Assembly: GCA_020444765.1 (NCBI GenBank)
Contig: JAGRHW010000042.1
Location: 1-14,449 of the forward strand
Direction of reading: 5' to 3'
From: Gammaproteobacteria bacterium
Lineage (GTDB): Bacteria; Pseudomonadota; Gammaproteobacteria; Granulosicoccales; Granulosicoccaceae
Length of the DNA: 14,449 bases
Both the position numbers and the translations under genes were made by a program. Positions 13,361 through 14,449 of the stretch are shown piece after piece. Within the stretch, counting starts at the first letter, position 1. Every line of letters begins with the position of its first letter. The notes under the pieces were generated by a model. That model ran no database searches, had not been told where the DNA came from, and saw only the letters and a program-made list of their open reading frames with translations.

Positions 13361-14176
13361 TCAACCAGCCGCTGCTGGCTTGGGATGGGCGCAACGGCTC
13401 AGATAGTTGATCACGCAGTTTTTCACCTTGGCATCGGCGAGCCTGCCACTCCGGACGAAGACATAGTTGAATTGCTCGTGCGACTCGAAGTCCCGCGCGA
13501 TGGGAACGAGATTATGCTCGGCCAGGAACCGCACCACCTTCGGGGCCTGCCATTGCCCTTGCCAGAATTCGGTTTCCTCCACCTCCACCATCAGCAGATG
13601 GGTATTGGCAAGAAAGCTCTGTGCACCTTCCAGGGCCAGTCCGATGGCGCCTTCGACATCGATCCAGGCGGCACAGCGCTTTTCGCCGAGATCGCCGAAG
13701 AAGCCATCGAGGGACACGGCTTCGACACTCACATCTTCATAGGTCACGCCCTCTTCATTGCGCGCCAGAAGCGAACTGCGCAGATTGCGCCGTGGCAGCT
13801 CTTTGCCATGAAGATGCTTCAACACCTTGAAGCTGGTCTGACCTGTTGCATTTGAAACCGCCAGATTGAGATATTCGACGCCGGCACGGCCGTGTTTCAA
13901 TTCTGCTTCGAAATGCGCATGGTTATGGGGATTGGCTTCAAAAGCCACCGCGCGGATGGCCGGATGGCGCCGCTTCATGTTGAGTGATGTCTTGCCGTCG
14001 AAAGCGCCCGCCTCGACAAAGATGTCCGGCTTCAGTTTGTCGATCAGCGCTTCGAACAGTTGACCGAGATCGGCGCTCGAGCGCCATCGGTCGTCGGCGC
14101 TGGTCATGTCATAGAACGCCGCGGTACTCAACATCTGCCACTCGCGCAGCACGGCCACTGGCAACATCGCCGTCAT
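13361..14176 (-). CDS. FkbM family methyltransferase
   Basis: SAM-dependent methyltransferase of the FkbM type, 271 residues from the start chosen. Motif I is FVEAGAFDGKTS (53-64), strand 2 ends in AFEANP (78-83), and the later acidic/hydrophobic motif AWIDVEGAIGLALEGA followed by LLMVEVE is characteristic of FkbM proteins. Such enzymes often O-methylate sugars or polyketides, which would suit a polysaccharide setting with the epimerase and aminotransferase next door; that link is inference. Start choice: ATG at 14176 has a G-rich stretch (GGGGGATGG) just before it; in-frame ATGs at 14194 and 14209 are possible and would add a Gly/Pro-rich tail. Confidence 0.85.
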   Translation of the reverse strand: MTAMLPVAVLREWQMLSTAAFYDMTSADDRWRSSADLGQLFEALIDKLKPDIFVEAGAFDGKTSLNMKRRHPAIRAVAFEANPHNHAHFEAELKHGRAGVEYLNLAVSNATGQTSFKVLKHLHGKELPRRNLRSSLLARNEEGVTYEDVSVEAVSLDGFFGDLGEKRCAAWIDVEGAIGLALEGAQSFLANTHLLMVEVEETEFWQGQWQAPKVVRFLAEHNLVPIARDFESHEQFNYVFVRSGRLADAKVKNCVINYLSRCAHPKPAAAG

Positions 14177-14449
14177 GGAATTTCCATCCCCCATGCCAGG
14201 ACCGCGCATGCGCCAAGCCGCATCTCGTGGGCTGGCGGTATCACTGATCTGGCAATCATCTCGCGTTGAAAAAATTCTGCGTGTCGATGCGGAGGATAAT
14301 GCCGAAATCGCTCAAATTCGACTTAATGTTGAAAAGATGGTTACGGCACCACTTTTTACCTTAGGAAATCCTGTCCTCTGTGTCGCGGCTGCTGGAGATG
14401 CCGTGACGGCCCCCTCGGGCCGCCACGAAGCGTCTCCCGCGGTTTTACT
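14177..14449. other. Upstream region of the FkbM gene to the window end
   Basis: 273 bp with no confident gene. One plus-strand frame stays open from an ATG at 14176 (further ATGs at 14194 and 14209) to the window end, about 91 codons, but it lacks the GC-ended codon use of the neighbours and shows no motif I recognise, so I do not call it. A small GC hairpin CGGCCC/GGGCCG lies near 14407-14422. The FkbM promoter should be here; no clear boxes were found. Confidence 0.4.

Noticed and set aside
14176..14449. Plus-strand frame open to the window end
   Set aside because: About 91 codons with AT-ended codons unlike neighbours and no motif; can only be judged with sequence beyond the window.

Overview
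The window carries two stretches of unlike character that meet inside one small ferredoxin gene. Positions 1 to about 8,820 look like a gammaproteobacterium: valyl-tRNA synthetase (5' end cut off), an unrecognised gene that overlaps it by one base, a histidinol-phosphatase-type member of the inositol monophosphatase family, then on the minus strand a galU gene, a class I methyltransferase, a LoiP/YggG-like M48 lipoprotein protease, and a puuD-puuA pair for the gamma-glutamyl route of polyamine breakdown. From about 8,880 to the end, the codons become strongly GC-ended and the gene content looks alphaproteobacterial: the 3' part of fdxA, carD, a tRNA-Arg(CCT), an NAD-dependent epimerase, a HisC-like aminotransferase and an FkbM-type methyltransferase.

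The change falls inside fdxA. The first ~50 residues of the ferredoxin resemble the gamma/beta type and the last ~60 the alpha type (ending in PGEGD), and the switch sits at the most conserved DNA of the gene, the second cysteine cluster. A chimeric assembly joined through this conserved motif is the simplest explanation; recombination in a real genome is the alternative. Until read coverage is checked, the two halves should not be treated as one genome.

The most interesting structure in the alpha half is a ~1.09 kb insertion in a tRNA-Arg(CCT) gene. A perfect 41-bp direct repeat, equal to nucleotides 1-41 of the tRNA, stands at 10154-10194 as a half tRNA and again at 11247-11287 as the start of the intact tRNA. 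The DNA between is less GC-rich than its flanks and holds no recombinase gene. It has two small convergent genes whose stop codons overlap, each coding for a protein with one membrane segment. Near each end is a pair of AGAGCAA repeats exactly 10 bp apart, the pattern expected of integrase arm sites. It looks like a non-autonomous or decayed integrative element. It duplicates the 5' half of the tRNA instead of the usual 3' half, so the intact tRNA now lies behind element DNA.

Likely transcription units: valS-unknown-hisN-like on plus; puuD-puuA on minus, ending against the hisN-like gene with a 4-bp overlap; methyltransferase-M48 protease on minus from a visible promoter; galU alone or leading that group; carD alone with a clear promoter and terminator; epimerase-aminotransferase as a translationally coupled pair just after the tRNA. 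I see no CRISPR array, no insertion sequence with a transposase and no rRNA.
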